From contig NC_090280.1 in assembly GCF_037392515.1 (NCBI RefSeq), positions 57,840,004 through 57,904,003 on the forward strand: DNA of 64,000 nucleotides, written 5' to 3'. The stretch's first letter is position 1. Each line of letters starts with the position of its first letter. Below, piece by piece: positions 21,386 to 32,898 of this stretch. The notes beneath the pieces are model-generated. The model did not search any database. It was not told the origin of the DNA and saw nothing but the letters and a program-made list of their open reading frames with translations. A program made the translations under genes and the position numbers. Origin of the DNA: Haliotis asinina. Its lineage: Eukaryota > Mollusca > Gastropoda > Lepetellida > Haliotidae.

Positions 21386-24067
21386 ATGTATATTTTGGTT
21401 AACATACTTATGTCGTGTATGTAGCCTGAAGCCAATGGTAGTATGCCATTTTATTACAGAAAAGTGCAATGTTGACCACATACATGTATTTATCTTAAGT
21501 CGTAGGGTATTATTCCACGATCTTAAATGTGGAATAGACACGTAGCCAGAAATTATACATTTGCTTTACTACTCTTGATTACGTATCTTCTCACTTACGG
21601 AATCAAGTAGAGGTTTTTATTCGTTTTGTGGTGGAGGACTTTTCAACATTTGATGTGGATTGCTGTCTCGCTAGCCTTGGGTCTGATGTAACTGACACGT
21701 GTCTTTACAAACAGACATCCTTTTACTATCCTCATGGAACTGACACGTCTTTACTAACAGGCATCCATTTGCTATCCTCATGGAACTGACACGCCTTTGC
21801 TTCTTTTTACTATCCTTACTATCCATAGCAAATTCAGTTCTAACTGTCCAGGACAGAGAAAAAGGAGAGAGCTTTTCTAAGTTGGATAACTTGTGCCTAA
21901 ACCTTTTCCTAATGAGAAAGGTATGTTGAAAACAAGGGTCAAAATGCATAATTGATGTCTGAAAATCGGTCATGAAAGCATATTTTCATCATAAGGATAA
22001 ATGTGCTCTATCCTTTCTTAATTTTCGTGAAGAAATTACCAGGTTTATACAAGGAACGGAAACTTCATCTTACCTTTCACTCGTTGCTGTGGCCATATCT
22101 GTAGGGAAAACGCGGTGGCATGCAAAAACTGTGACATGTACTAACCAACCTTCACAGTTGGTAACCAACCTGCAGAGGGTTACCTAGTTTACCCAAACAT
22201 CAAAAGTATTCATATTTACAGGTTCAAGATGGTTATTCAGCGTTTCTCCATCATTCCTCGATGCACTTGACGTTAATTATTTATTTTTTTTATTATTATG
22301 GTTTGAACATATTTTTATGTCTGACAAGTCTGGCCAGTGTAAATACCTTTCCGGAATACAATTTCAACTTTTTATACAAGAAAGAGATGAATATAAAGTA
22401 ATCGACTATGTTATCTGGTTTTTGTTCTATAGCAAATGAATCTATATTCCATTTGTTCTGGGAATGGCGTTATATACACTCTGTTTGAAATGATGGATGA
22501 AAAGTGGCTGTTATCAAAAGCTCAGAAAAATAAAGATATGAAATATCAATCAGAAATGGTTTTTGCAAGCTATACCGACTGGAATAATTACTCATTAAAC
22601 ATCTACATTAATAACAAAACATTATATACTTCAAACAAATAAAACTATGGGAACACCCGAAAATTTGATAGTCATGTACAAACTTACTAGTGATGAGATC
22701 ATCTATGCTCTAAGGTAAATCACTTCTTGCTTGATTAATGGGCGCATTAAACAACATTTTGGAATATGCAGCGAACCAACTGATTCAATATTCATTGAGT
22801 TAGAGTGAAATGAAACATTGTATAAAACAGCGTAAAACAAGGGTGGTGAAACACACCAAAACCATTTTTAATTCAAACGCCCAAACATTATTTTGTAGAT
22901 TTCTTTACACATAAATATATTTATATTAACTTCAAAAATACTGAGATCGTTGCTTTTTACAATGCCATGACGTTTAAGCTTATCAACGTCAACAGGGCAG
23001 GCACCGATCCTGATAAATACTGGACATGCTGGCCGAATGAGATTTGTGGCATTTCTTAACCAAAACCCTTGCGTACCAGCCTCATTATAGCACACGTGTT
23101 ATGGGCCAAGCTTGTTACAAATATTAATAAAGTAAAACTAGTCACGTGCTGTTCAGTTCCACTGATTTCTGATTGGAAATATTATTGGAATATTTCTACA
23201 GCCAATGCCTGGTAAGCAATGTCACAACACACAGAAGCTGGATGTTGAAGGTGACACGCTGCTGGTTAAGAATAAGGTAATGTTTGTGTATCATAATTGA
23301 TTTGTTCATTTTATGAAACAAAGCTTTATCTTTATATTAGCCTTTTTTGTGGGCCGTTTTCGAACAACAAGTATCGTGGTGTCTGCCTTCCATTTAACTT
23401 CATTTGTCAGTATACATGGCAAGCAAATACTTTCCATATTCCGAAGACTTCACTGCTTCAGGGATTTTCGACTTCGACGTAATATTGATTAAACGACTGT
23501 TGCTCAGATTGCGTAATAAGCTCTTTGAAATCTTCTTAGAAAGAAACCTACTTGATTTGAATTTAAGAATTCAGAAGTGCACACACTGAATGCTGGTGCT
23601 GTTGGAATGTGGAGGTAGACCACTGTTGGAAAGTCGAGTTAATCCTTTTTGCCAAACACGTTTGAGACTTGTTTTTTAGAACGTCTATACGCATGTCTGT
23701 GGAACAGACAAAGCGATATGGACTCATCAGATCAATAAATCAGTCGAGGACTTTTCCTGATCGTCTTTAAAAGATATCAAATCAATACATCTGAAGATTA
23801 AGTTGAGCTTCTTTGATAGATTGCATTGTTTGACCGTGTCAAAAGAGACATATCAACAGGAGGGGAACCACAGTTGACAAATGGATAACTACCTTTGGGC
23901 AAAATGTCTTATCCCAAATTTTACATTCATGTTCTTAAAAGTACGCCCAGTATAAGACATATTGTTTCCTCAGTAAGATTCAGATGGAAGTTGTGTTAAT
24001 TTTTGACTAATTGTCCTGGACCTGAACTATAAATCCATTATTTTCCGTTTGTTAAAGCTAATCCCTC
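21386..24067. other. Gene-poor interval upstream of transporter gene 1
   Basis: No conserved peptide flanked by splice signals was recognised. GACACGTCTTTACTAACAGG-like segments recur around 21690-21800 with CATCC and CTATCCTCATGGAAC, a short local duplication. Any 5' UTR exon or promoter of the transporter gene cannot be identified by eye. Confidence 0.4.
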
Positions 24068-27000
24068 ATGGCAGAAGATACCTCTCGTCGGTCCAAGCTT
24101 ATCGAAACATTGTGGTTGTTCTGGGCTTTTAACCATAGGGTAAGTAGTTTACTCAAACATATCTCGAATGAGTGGAATGCATTTAACACATTTGTTTTAT
24201 TAATAGCCATTGATCTAGGATTTTGTACATAATGAATTACAACGAGAACTTCATTCCATTCCCAGCCCAGATACTGCCTTGAAGTGTATTCCAATCAAAG
24301 GTACAATGCATAGATATTCATTCCATTCCCGGCTCCTGTGTCTAGATACTGCTTTGAACAGTACTCCAAACACAGGTATAATGCCTAGACGTTCATTCCA
24401 TTCCCCTATTGAACATATTTCCCCATACAGAAATGGTGCTTATTATGTACAACTTCATATGTTATCGAATGCCATACTCATTTCATAGTACTTGCTTCAT
24501 GTCTAAGTATATACATTGAAAATAGCCCAGACGCAAGACGCCATGTGGTATGATTTTTAACAATCGGGAATGATTTAGCTGCGATTTAGGACCGGCTGTG
24601 TCATCAGTTACCGTGCATGACCACCGCCCTTTTTAGGTGCAATAATGGTACATCAATTATGTTAATTGAGGTATACAGAACGTATGATAATGGCACTCAT
24701 ATCAATGACTACTCACAAAGTCAAGGTGCAAGATGCGTACATTCTTGTTTTCTTGTAGCTCACTTTTTGTTTGGTATCTAAAGATGTGCTTGTGGAAGGG
24801 AACTCTAGGCAAATGTCTAGGTACATTGTGACTGGAGAGACCTAGGTAGTATCTAGGCATGGGAGCCGGGATCAGAATGAACGTCTAGGCAATATCTAGA
24901 CACGGGATCTTGGATCGGAATGATCTTCTGAGCAGATCTACAGACCTTGATCTTGTTGTAATGGTTTGAGTCATGCATGGGCCTCGGGTAATCTGTTAAA
25001 GAGATCAGAAAGGCGTTCTATAATCTATAAGTGAGTGAATGAGCATGATTTTACGCCGCTTTTAGCAATATTCTAGTACATCTCGGCAAGGGACACCAGA
25101 AGTGGTCATGGGCGTGACAAGCGAAAGCTTTAACGGCTTGGCTACACCAACGCCCCCTTGAGTATTATAGATGTATTAAGACTGAAGACGTATATTCAAC
25201 AGCATGGAACATATGGAACAGCTGAAGTAATGATTGTATGTCGATGTGTCAGTTATTTTTGATGACAATGCTATTTTTTCTGCAAAGAAAGATTTATGTG
25301 TTATATAAATATTGTAAATATTGGTGTTACAGATGAATATAAATATACTTTATATATGTTCTATGACAGTTTTTCCAATCGGTTATAACCAAAGGTGTAC
25401 ATAGTACTGGTGTGAATTGTTAAGCAAGAATTAAACATAACCTGACTTGCACATAACAACAATAAAACACTCAGCAATATTCCAGACTTGATATCTGTAA
25501 ATCATCGAGTCTGGACCAGACATGCCCCAGACAGCATCGATCTGCGCAGGTGGGAACCGATGACATGAGTCAACCAAGTCAGCGAGCCTGACCACCCGAT
25601 CCCGTTAGTCGCCTCTTACGCCAAGCATAGTCGCCTATTATGACATACATTGGTTGCTGAAGACCAATTTTTACCCGGATCTTCACCGGTTGTCCGAAAA
25701 ATATATGAAGTCATTGCTGACAGTTGAATAGTAGGTTACAAATATGAATACAGATGTATGACTTTGTTCAGATTGCGCGAAGAAACTTTCATTTTTAACC
25801 TAATTTTAACAATACGTACAGTGAGGATGAGACATATTCATCGTTCAGAAAATAATGCATACATACCAAGTTTTTCTTATCTATTTTTGTATCTCGTTAA
25901 ATTGTTGTTTCTTAATAATTAAAGATACTTGAAACATAAATGGCATTCGTCAGTGAGTGAGTGTAGTTTTACTCCGCTTTTAAGAAAATTAAAAAAATGG
26001 GTTATACACATTGTACACATGTGGGGAATCGAACCCGGGTCTTCGGAGTCACTAGCGAACGCTTTATCCACTAGGCTGAAGTTCGCTAAAGAAGCACTGA
26101 TTTTAAAGTCTGCCCTTCATAGCTAGCATAATATCCACTGTAAATATAGATATATGAAATACTGTTGTAATTATTACCGCCTACAACACAATTATATACG
26201 TATTCACTCGTGTAAATGCGTTAATGCTACTTTTCCTTAAAAAAAAGACCCCCTCCCCCCAAAAAAAAAAAATAAATAAAAAAAAATAAAAAATAAATAA
26301 AAATAAAATAAAAATAAACAAATAAATAAAAAAACAACAAACAAACAAACTGACCGTTATCGTTGTGTTGCTGTACTAAAAGTGAATACAGTAATACAGT
26401 GAATACGCGTTGCTGCTCACTATGTCAACAATTGACAGTCTATTAAATTATAATACATGCTGGCCAAAGGCCTAAAATGATGCTAATAAATCCCATCGAG
26501 ATTCTATGTTCATCTTTATCTAAGACACAGTCTATCAAGTTATGCCATTATAAGGTCTGAGGAAGATAGCCGCAAAAGGGAATATCCAGTTATCTGATAG
26601 TGCAAGACTTGTATTTTAGGGATCAGCTGAAATTGGTCCTTGAGAATGCTACTGTAAAACTGTAGTAAATGAGACTGTAAAGGACTTGTATTTGTCTTGT
26701 ACGATCAATGTGAATGACCTAAGCACCGTAAATGATATTCTGGATGTACATATTCTTGTTAAGAGAAATACGATGGTGTTATTCTTGTTTTGACAATGCA
26801 CAAAATCACCTGGACAATAGCTATGCATCACCAAATTAAATACCGATCAACATTATTACTGTGACGTGTTGATTCCTAAGTTGAAACAAAAACTCCAAGT
26901 GAATTTGTCAGAAAACGAACCAGGAGTAAAACCACCAAACAACAGAGGAATGTGCTGTAATAAGCACATTCTTCCATGAATCAAGAATATGCAATATTTT

Positions 27001-30000
27001 GAATGGTTGCTCAGAACAATCACACGGCATCAATTCTATATTGACGCTCATCTGATTTTAAGTCTGCTTCACCGCAGATTAACGAATCAAATTGTGATAA
27101 CTTCGGAATTTTCCACATCGCTAACATTCGAAATGTTTATCCCCCGCAAAGCAGTGGGGGTGGGGGGTATTGAAATGCGCCATGTGTGTCGGTTCCGTCC
27201 GTGCACATCTATCTTTGCCGGAGCAGAACTTTAGAACCGTTCACTATTTATGCACCAACCTTGGCACATCGCTAGATATACCTAACATGTAGAAAGCAGT
27301 GATAGTAAATCGAAACAAATTGGCGCCCGGTTCTCCTCGGGTCGGTGTCGGTCTGACAAAGCTTCCCTCGCTGTGACCATTGAAAAAATTGCACCATTTT
27401 TACTCTGTTGACCTCTACAAATAACCTTGCGTATCACAAACCTGGTGATTTTATTTCCGCTTAAAGCTTCCGATAGGTTTATCGTCCTTTCTCGTACGAA
27501 GTCAGGACACATGGGCGGAAGTAAACAAATCTCAGGCTACAGACCTGCACCAAATAGTAGAGGGAGTATCTGATTGGATAACATAGTTGCACGTTAAAAG
27601 GAGTGGGAATAATAGAAGACGCTATCCAATCAGAGGCTCCTTCTACTATTCGGTGCGGATCTGTGTCTTGAAACCTGACTAGAGAATATTACCAGTCTTC
27701 TTATATGCGAGCGAAGCGAGCAAAGGTTGGCAACGTACTACCTTCTCTTCGGATCGAAACATATTATTCATGTCAAAATAAAATATTGCCACTCGTGGTA
27801 TTCAGATCGTTCTTCACCTCCATTACCCCTGCCAGCTTCCCTTTGAATGGAGTGACGGAACAAGAATAAGCAGAAATTAAAATGAAATACCTCATTGCTT
27901 AATTTTATCATGAACCTGTTGGAGTTTATTTGTCTTATATGCCGTCACTATTGTTAGCATTTTCGTAGCATTTAAAAAAAACCCATTTCTGGCGTAATGA
28001 GCGAATGAAGCAAGGGAGGTAACTGTAAGCATTCCATATGGAATAATACCCTGTTCCTTCACTTCGTTGAACCGGAAGCTGGAAGGGGTAATGGAGGCGA
28101 AGAACGGTCTGATTTTCCACGAGTCGCTCTTAAAATATTGAATAAAAATTACGTGAGTAATTGTTCAACATGGAGTTGAACCCAGTGAAGTAATGAGTGT
28201 ATACCTTTGATGGTTGCGATATTATATTTTGACATGAAAAATATTTTTCGAACCGAAGCGAGGAAAGTACGTTGCCAACCTGTGAATGAACCAAGCCGTC
28301 AATGATGTTTGATTACGTGTCACTGAATCCGGGATTGCCTTGAGAAAAGAGGCGGATGTATAATGATCCAATTTGATTATCTGAATTTGACGTTTCATAC
28401 ACGGATCAGTGAAGGACAGTGAGTCGCTCGGCCAATCGCCTAAAACCCTATGGCCATTTGACGCTCAAATGCGTATCACAGTCAGAACCCTGTTACATTG
28501 TTAAAATATTTATCTCATTACAGTTATCCAATATCAATTCATGTGACACCTTTTTACTGAAAATCACCGACTTTAATAGTATGTCAGCTTAAGACTTGCA
28601 ACATATGTCATATTTGGGATTTCACTTTCTTAGTAAAGTACAAATTCTAGTACTAGTACATAAATGGCATCGTGTAATCATAGCTTAAGACTTCTGTTTT
28701 TCTAAGATGTCATGAGGAATTATGTAACGCAGATGTGGGAATTTGTTCGTGTGCAGGATATCCAGCTTTGAGCTGCGTTTTGCAATACAAGAGACCCCGA
28801 AAATGGGCTTTACAAATTGTACCCAAGTGAGGGTACACCTCTGCATCAGTAGGTTACCATAATGTCCCATGCATTTTCTTGTGCGTTTTCTTATTTCCTT
28901 TCTAAACATGAAAATGCGAAATGTCCAAAGGAAACTACTACCAGCTCAGACTCTAAGCCACGTGGTACGTATAATCCATAACTCCCCTTTGTTATCTCTA
29001 ATAATATACTTTTAAAACATACTATTGTTTCAGGGCATACAAAACAGTATTCTTGGCCCTACCATTCTGGACCTGCAGCTTCTTCTCAAGGAGGACCTGA
29101 GAGCTCTGTCCTATCTGTTCTTCGCCAATGGTCTGGGGTCGATGTTAGGGGCTTTGGCAGCTGGATTTCTGGCCCCAAGGTTTAATCTTCGTATCCAGCT
29201 GTGCCTTAGCCTGATGGTCGGATCGGCGTCACTGGTGGCCGTCCCGCATGTCCATTATATCGTCTACATGTACACCATGGTCTTCATACTAGGCACCACC
29301 AGCGGGCTGGTGATCACTTGTGAGATATTAGTCGAGGGGCTTCTTTTTTATCCCCATGAACGCCCTTACAGTTGGCATTTCGACTAAATTTACAGAATTG
29401 CCATGGAAAGGGAGGAGTTGTAACGAATAATTTATATTTGAGGGGCTAGAACCAGTAAACCTTTTTGTCAGTGAATTGATCTTTCCAGTTAGAAGCTATT
29501 TACATGTCTTCCATCACACGCTGTCGATCGTTTGTCTCAAGGGTCGATTGTATGAAAACTTTAGTAGCTTCATAAGATTAAGAGTGAGTGAGTGAGTTTA
29601 GGTTCACGCCGCGCACAGCAATATTCCAGCTATTTGGCGGTGGTCTGTAAATAATCAAATCTGGAACAGACAATCCAGTGACCAACAACATGAGCGTCGA
29701 TCTGCGCAAGTAGGAACCGATGACATGTGTCAACCAAGTCAGCGAGCCTGACCACCCGATCCCGTTAGTTGCCTCTTAAGACAAGCATAGTTGCCTTTTA
29801 TGGCAAGCACAGGTTGCTGAAGACCAGTTCTACCCCGGGACCTTTACGGGTTAAAGGAAAACAGAGACAGACAAAGAGAGAGAGTTCTCCTGGGGCAACG
29901 CTACAACGCCAATAACACATGCGTGCACGCATACAAAGTACAGGTTTATAATGGAAAATCTGCTTATTGAAACGCACTGATATCGGTCATTAAGTTGGTT

Positions 30001-31413
30001 GCTGAATACAATAATCATTGCTAAGAAAGTTTAATCCCAAATATGACATACTTGTATGCTATAAGACACATGTTGAACTATTGCCTTTAGAGCTGTGACG
30101 ATGCTTCGTAGTATCGATAATCGTGATACTTTATCTGACGATAAATATGTCGATACTATTTTCATATCGTGATGCGTATCGCTGACCTTAAAACTGTTAA
30201 TTTTCATAGAAATTGATATTGAAATAGCCACTGAAATTTTACACTGCTATTTGATATGAAAATATACGTTTTTAAAGAAAACAACTAAATATAGCACATC
30301 GTGATGAGCATCGAATCGAATCGTATCGTTCCAAGATATCGCGATACGTATCGTGATTGTTTTGTATCACACCTCTAGTTGCTTTAGTAACATTGATCTG
30401 GCCCGCTTGTTTCAGTTGCGATGCTTATTTGCGGAAAGATGTGGGAAAAGACAGGACCAGCGTTTCAGTTTGTTGCCTGTGGGATGTCAACAGGGGCCAT
30501 CATAACTCCACTAATCTCCAAGCCATTCCTCTGTTTGAATAAGACACTCGCCAAAGACTCGTACCTGACCAACGTCTTGCCATTCAACTCAAGCAGAATG
30601 GAATCTGTGCTTAAATCGGTTAGCCCCCTTCAGCTTAGAAGTCAGAACACAATGTGTACAGCCGATGACACCAACGTACAATGGGCCTTCTTCGTTCTTG
30701 GCTGTTGCACGCTCACCGCTGGCCTGTCTCAACTGTACTACTGGTTTGTTCGCCGTGATGAGAAGCAACCGGAAACCAAACCGCCGGAGTACGTGGAGCT
30801 TGACCACTACGGGCAGTTGACACCAGCTTGTGTCTTCTTCTATATCAGTCTCTGTGTAATGTACTTCTCCCTCAGCTCCCTCTCCGCTACCTTCGCCTCC
30901 CTCTTGACCATTTACGGTGTTACAGGACCATTGCACATTGCCAAGGGAACAATGGCGACAATAACTGCTTTGTTCTTCATTGGTTCTCTTAGCTCTAGAT
31001 TCATAAGTGTTTTCCTTACCCGAGTGTTTACCAATTACCAAGTACTAATAACTCACCTGTCGGGTCTAGTGGTCGTGGGCATCGTCTTCGTCGGTCTAGG
31101 AAACAGATATCCTCTTGTTGTATGGCTTTGTTCGTTTTCCTCGGGTTACCTTTCTGGGCCCGTTTTTCCTGGTGTTCTTGCATGGGTGACAGAAGTTCTG
31201 ACGGTGCATTCGAAAATTACCTCCCTTTGTTTTCTGTGTTCCGGAGCAGGTATCATGTTGTCACCATTTGTCGGGGGGCTTCTCTGTCACGCGTTTGGTG
31301 CCATAAGTTTCTTGTATTTAGTATTGAGTATGGTAATAGGAATGGGATTAATGTTTTCTTCTTTGACCGTCATTTTAAAGATCCAGGCTCTGGATCACAC
31401 AGGGCTCAGTTAA
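24068..31413 (+). CDS. MFSD4/NaGLT1-like sugar transporter, paralogue 1
   Basis: A predicted twelve-helix plasma-membrane transporter of the major facilitator superfamily. The closest type I recognise is MFSD4/sodium-dependent glucose transporter 1; the substrate is not proven. Exons are 24068-24139 (72 bases), 29034-29319 (286) and 30416-31413, giving 451 residues and a TAA stop. Intron 1 is phase 0, intron 2 phase 1, and all borders are GT-AG. Start peptide MAEDTSRRSKLIETLWLF; first helix into LGPTILDLQLLL; GSMLGALAAGFLAPRF resembles the helix 2-3 loop. A loop with NSS follows helix 5. The C-terminal half has LAWVTEVL and CSGAGIMLSPFVGGLL, like the corresponding MFSD4 segments. Exon 2 is about 70% identical by eye to that of the gene at 39948-44004, in the same order and phase, so the two arose by tandem duplication. 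Family assignment rests on remembered sequences. Confidence 0.85.
24141..25029. other. Intron 1 of transporter 1, first part, with a short local duplication
   Basis: Around 24290-24430 the segments CATTCCATTCCCGGCTCC, GATACTGC and AATGCCTAGACGTTCATTCC recur with variation about every 65 bp, with further worn echoes (CTAGGCAATATCTAGACACG) to 24930. No exon is seen. Confidence 0.4.
25030..25160 (-). mobile_element. SINE-A copy, worn
   Basis: Plus-strand order is GTGAGTGAATGAGCATGATT, ACGCCGCTTTTAGCAATATT, GGGACACCAGAAGTG and GACAAGCGAAAGCTTTAACG, the inverse of SINE-A. It lies in intron 1 of transporter 1. Confidence 0.7.
25465..25695 (-). mobile_element. SINE-B, nearly full length
   Basis: Inverse blocks are CTCAGCAATATTCCAG, GAGTCTGGACCAGACATGCC, CAACCAAGTCAGCGAGCCTG, ACCACCCGATCCCGTTAGTC and the head ACCCGGATCTTCACCGG. 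It lies in intron 1 of transporter 1. Confidence 0.85.
25952..26086 (-). mobile_element. SINE-A copy
   Basis: CAGTGAGTGAGTGTAGTTTT, a worn middle, CATGTGGGGAATCGAACCCG (inverse B box) and GCGAACGCTTTATCCACTAG (inverse A box) identify the family. Confidence 0.8.
26236..26352. repeat. A-rich low-complexity tract
   Basis: AAATAAATAAAAA-type sequence ending in AACAAACAAACAAAC. It is a low-complexity run inside the intron with no attached retrocopy that I can see. Confidence 0.8.
26353..27539. other. Intron 1 of transporter 1, middle part, nothing recognised
   Basis: No conserved peptide or repeat structure was recognised. A short run CAGTGGGGGTGGGGGG lies at about 27152-27167. Confidence 0.4.
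27540..27668. mobile_element. Small palindromic MITE (CTGCACCAAATAGTAGAGGG ends)
   Basis: The left arm contains GCACCAAATAGTAGAGGGAG and ATCTGATTGGATA. The right arm is the inverse, TATCCAATCAGAGGC and CTTCTACTATTCGGTGC. Arms of about 45 bp surround a short centre. It lies in intron 1 of transporter 1. Confidence 0.65.
27724..28283. mobile_element. Foldback element with long imperfect inverted arms
   Basis: AGGTTGGCAACGTACT at the left is inverted as AGTACGTTGCCAACCT at the right. Further inward, TTCTTCACCTCCATTACCCC and CCAGCTTCC are inverted as GGAAGCTGGAAGGGGTAATG and GGCGAAGAA. The arms differ by indels. GCGAGCGAAGCGAGC sits just outside the left end. It lies in intron 1 of transporter 1. 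Confidence 0.6.
28284..29033. other. Intron 1 of transporter 1, last part, nothing recognised
   Basis: No repeat or extra exon recognised. The acceptor of exon 2 is TATTGTTTCAG ending at 29033. Confidence 0.45.
29582..29855 (-). mobile_element. SINE-B, full length
   Basis: Plus-strand order is GAGTGAGTGAGTGAGTTTAG, CAGCAATATTCCAGCTATTT, TCGATCTGCGCAAGTAGGAA, CAACCAAGTCAGCGAGCCTG, CTTTTATGGCAAGCACAGG and the head CCCGGGACCTTTACGGGTTA. It lies in intron 2 of transporter 1. Confidence 0.88.
30088..30377. mobile_element. hAT-type MITE, second copy
   Basis: TAGAGCTGTGACGATGCTTC at the left and CACACCTCTA at the right are inverted ends of the family at 295-572. The flanks ATTGCCTT and GTTGCTTT match at six of eight positions, an aged 8-bp duplication. 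The interior, including TTTTACACTG and TTTAAAGAAAAC, is the inverse of the first copy. It ends 38 bp before the exon 3 acceptor of transporter 1. Confidence 0.8.
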
Positions 31414-31445
31414 GTATACTGTTATTTCCACACCTGTCCTTCAGG

Positions 31446-31492
31446 ATAGGGCGCGGTGGTGTAGCCTTGTTGAAGCGCCTACAGTTAGCATT
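31446..31492 (+). mobile_element. SINE-A head fragment
   Basis: GGGCGCGGTGGTGTAGCCTT and TTGAAGCGCCTACAG resemble the A-box part of SINE-A only. It lies just downstream of the transporter 1 stop. Confidence 0.4.
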
Positions 31493-31755
31493 TGCAATTC
31501 TTGAAAGTCACCAAAACGTTTACTCAGCTTGATTAATCCCAAAAGCAGGGAACATCTATTAATCCAGAACTACTGTTTACAGTTTAATCCCGCACCGATA
31601 ATACCTTATAGTCCTGAAACGTACTTAATGGTTTACAGTAAAACCTAAACCCTAAGACCCTGGCAATCTAGAATTTGAACAATCTTTGCAAATTAGTGTT
31701 AATGGACCCAGACAAGTGTTTCATTCTATCACATGACGACTAGCTGTTAGGAAGT
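31493..31755 (+). other. Presumed 3' UTR of transporter 1
   Basis: No frame of interest. No clear AATAAA is seen before the SINE cluster, so the 3' end of the transcript is unknown. Confidence 0.35.
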
Positions 31756-31810
31756 AGTGAGTGAGTTTAGTTTTGCATCGCTTTTAGCAATATTCCAGCA
31801 ATGTCACGGA
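31756..31810 (-). mobile_element. SINE-A tail fragment
   Basis: TAGTGAGTGAGTTTAGTTTT, GCATCGCTTTTAGCAATATT and CCAGCAATGTCACGG are the inverse of the SINE-A tail. Confidence 0.7.
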
Positions 31811-31833
31811 GATATTTTAATCCAAAGTGTTAT

Positions 31834-32053
31834 TTGCCATAAAAGGCGACTATGCTTGTCTTAAGAGGCGACTAATGGGATCGGGTGGTCAGGCTCGATG
31901 ACTTGGTTGACACATGTCATCGGTTCCTATTTGCGCAGATCGATGCTCATATTGTTGATCACTGGATTGTCTGTTCCAGATTTGATTACTTACAGATCGC
32001 CGCCATATAGCTGGAATACTGCTGTGCGCGACGTAACTCACTCACTCACTCAC
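31834..32053 (+). mobile_element. SINE-B, 5' truncated, with 13-bp target duplication
   Basis: The copy starts inside the family at TTGCCATAAAAGGCGACTAT and runs to a CTCACTCACTCAC tail. TCCAAAGTGTTAT lies on both sides (31821-31833 and 32054-32066). The duplication abuts the truncation point, so truncation happened during insertion, as in LINE-type target-primed reverse transcription. Confidence 0.9.
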
Positions 32054-32066
32054 TCCAAAGTGTTAT

Positions 32067-32898
32067 CACATTTTTCATAGGTCAAATAGTGTTAGAACAT
32101 TTGTGGTAAATGTTAACATATTGTGTTAGAATCATGTTTAAAATTTATCATGTGCTGAAATGGTGCACTATGTTATTGTTTCATGTGAAAAAAATGTTTT
32201 GATATGTTTAAAAGTGTGTTACTACAATGTATTATATGTCATACTTATAGCATTGCTTTATGGGCTAGCTTGTTCCTGCTCTTTGCAAAGAACCTAGTAA
32301 CGAATGAAGAAACGAAAACGGAATCTATTAAGTAAAAGTATAAAGAAATATCGCGAAGAATTGAAAATCCCTTGTCTTGTTTTTGTACAAAAAATTTAAT
32401 ATTCTTTTTACTCTATTTACTACTGATGTACTGCATATTAAAAACATATTATGCCATCACACCATGTGGACGTGTTCGAATCTCCGGCAAACTCGTTGGG
32501 CAGAATAACAATCCTTACAAAGAAAGAAGTGTGGATGGAGGAATTCTGCGACCATATGCACAAAGATCCAACTTAATTCAGTTTAAGACCGACCGCATAT
32601 AGTAGAGAGTCAAATGGAATTCATACTACACTTCTCAAAAGATTTCTGTATGCGTCCAGTCTCAGAAATGTACATGTTTTGATCCGACATTTGAATTTTC
32701 TAATTTGTACACCACTAACCTACACGACACATTTAAAGCAAAAATCATACTTGCCAAGTACTTGAACATTTGTTGCAAAACAAGATGTACTTACATACAG
32801 TTATTTCACTATCGCCAAAGTTTCAAGACAACACTTCTGAAACGGTGTTTGAATTTCCTGACCTCAAAATAACATCTATTTAAAAGTTTCAATACGAC
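32067..32898. other. Non-coding interval, nothing recognised
   Basis: AT-rich DNA. AAAGTGTTA and related words recur around 32030-32230 as a weak local repetition. No gene is supported. Confidence 0.4.
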
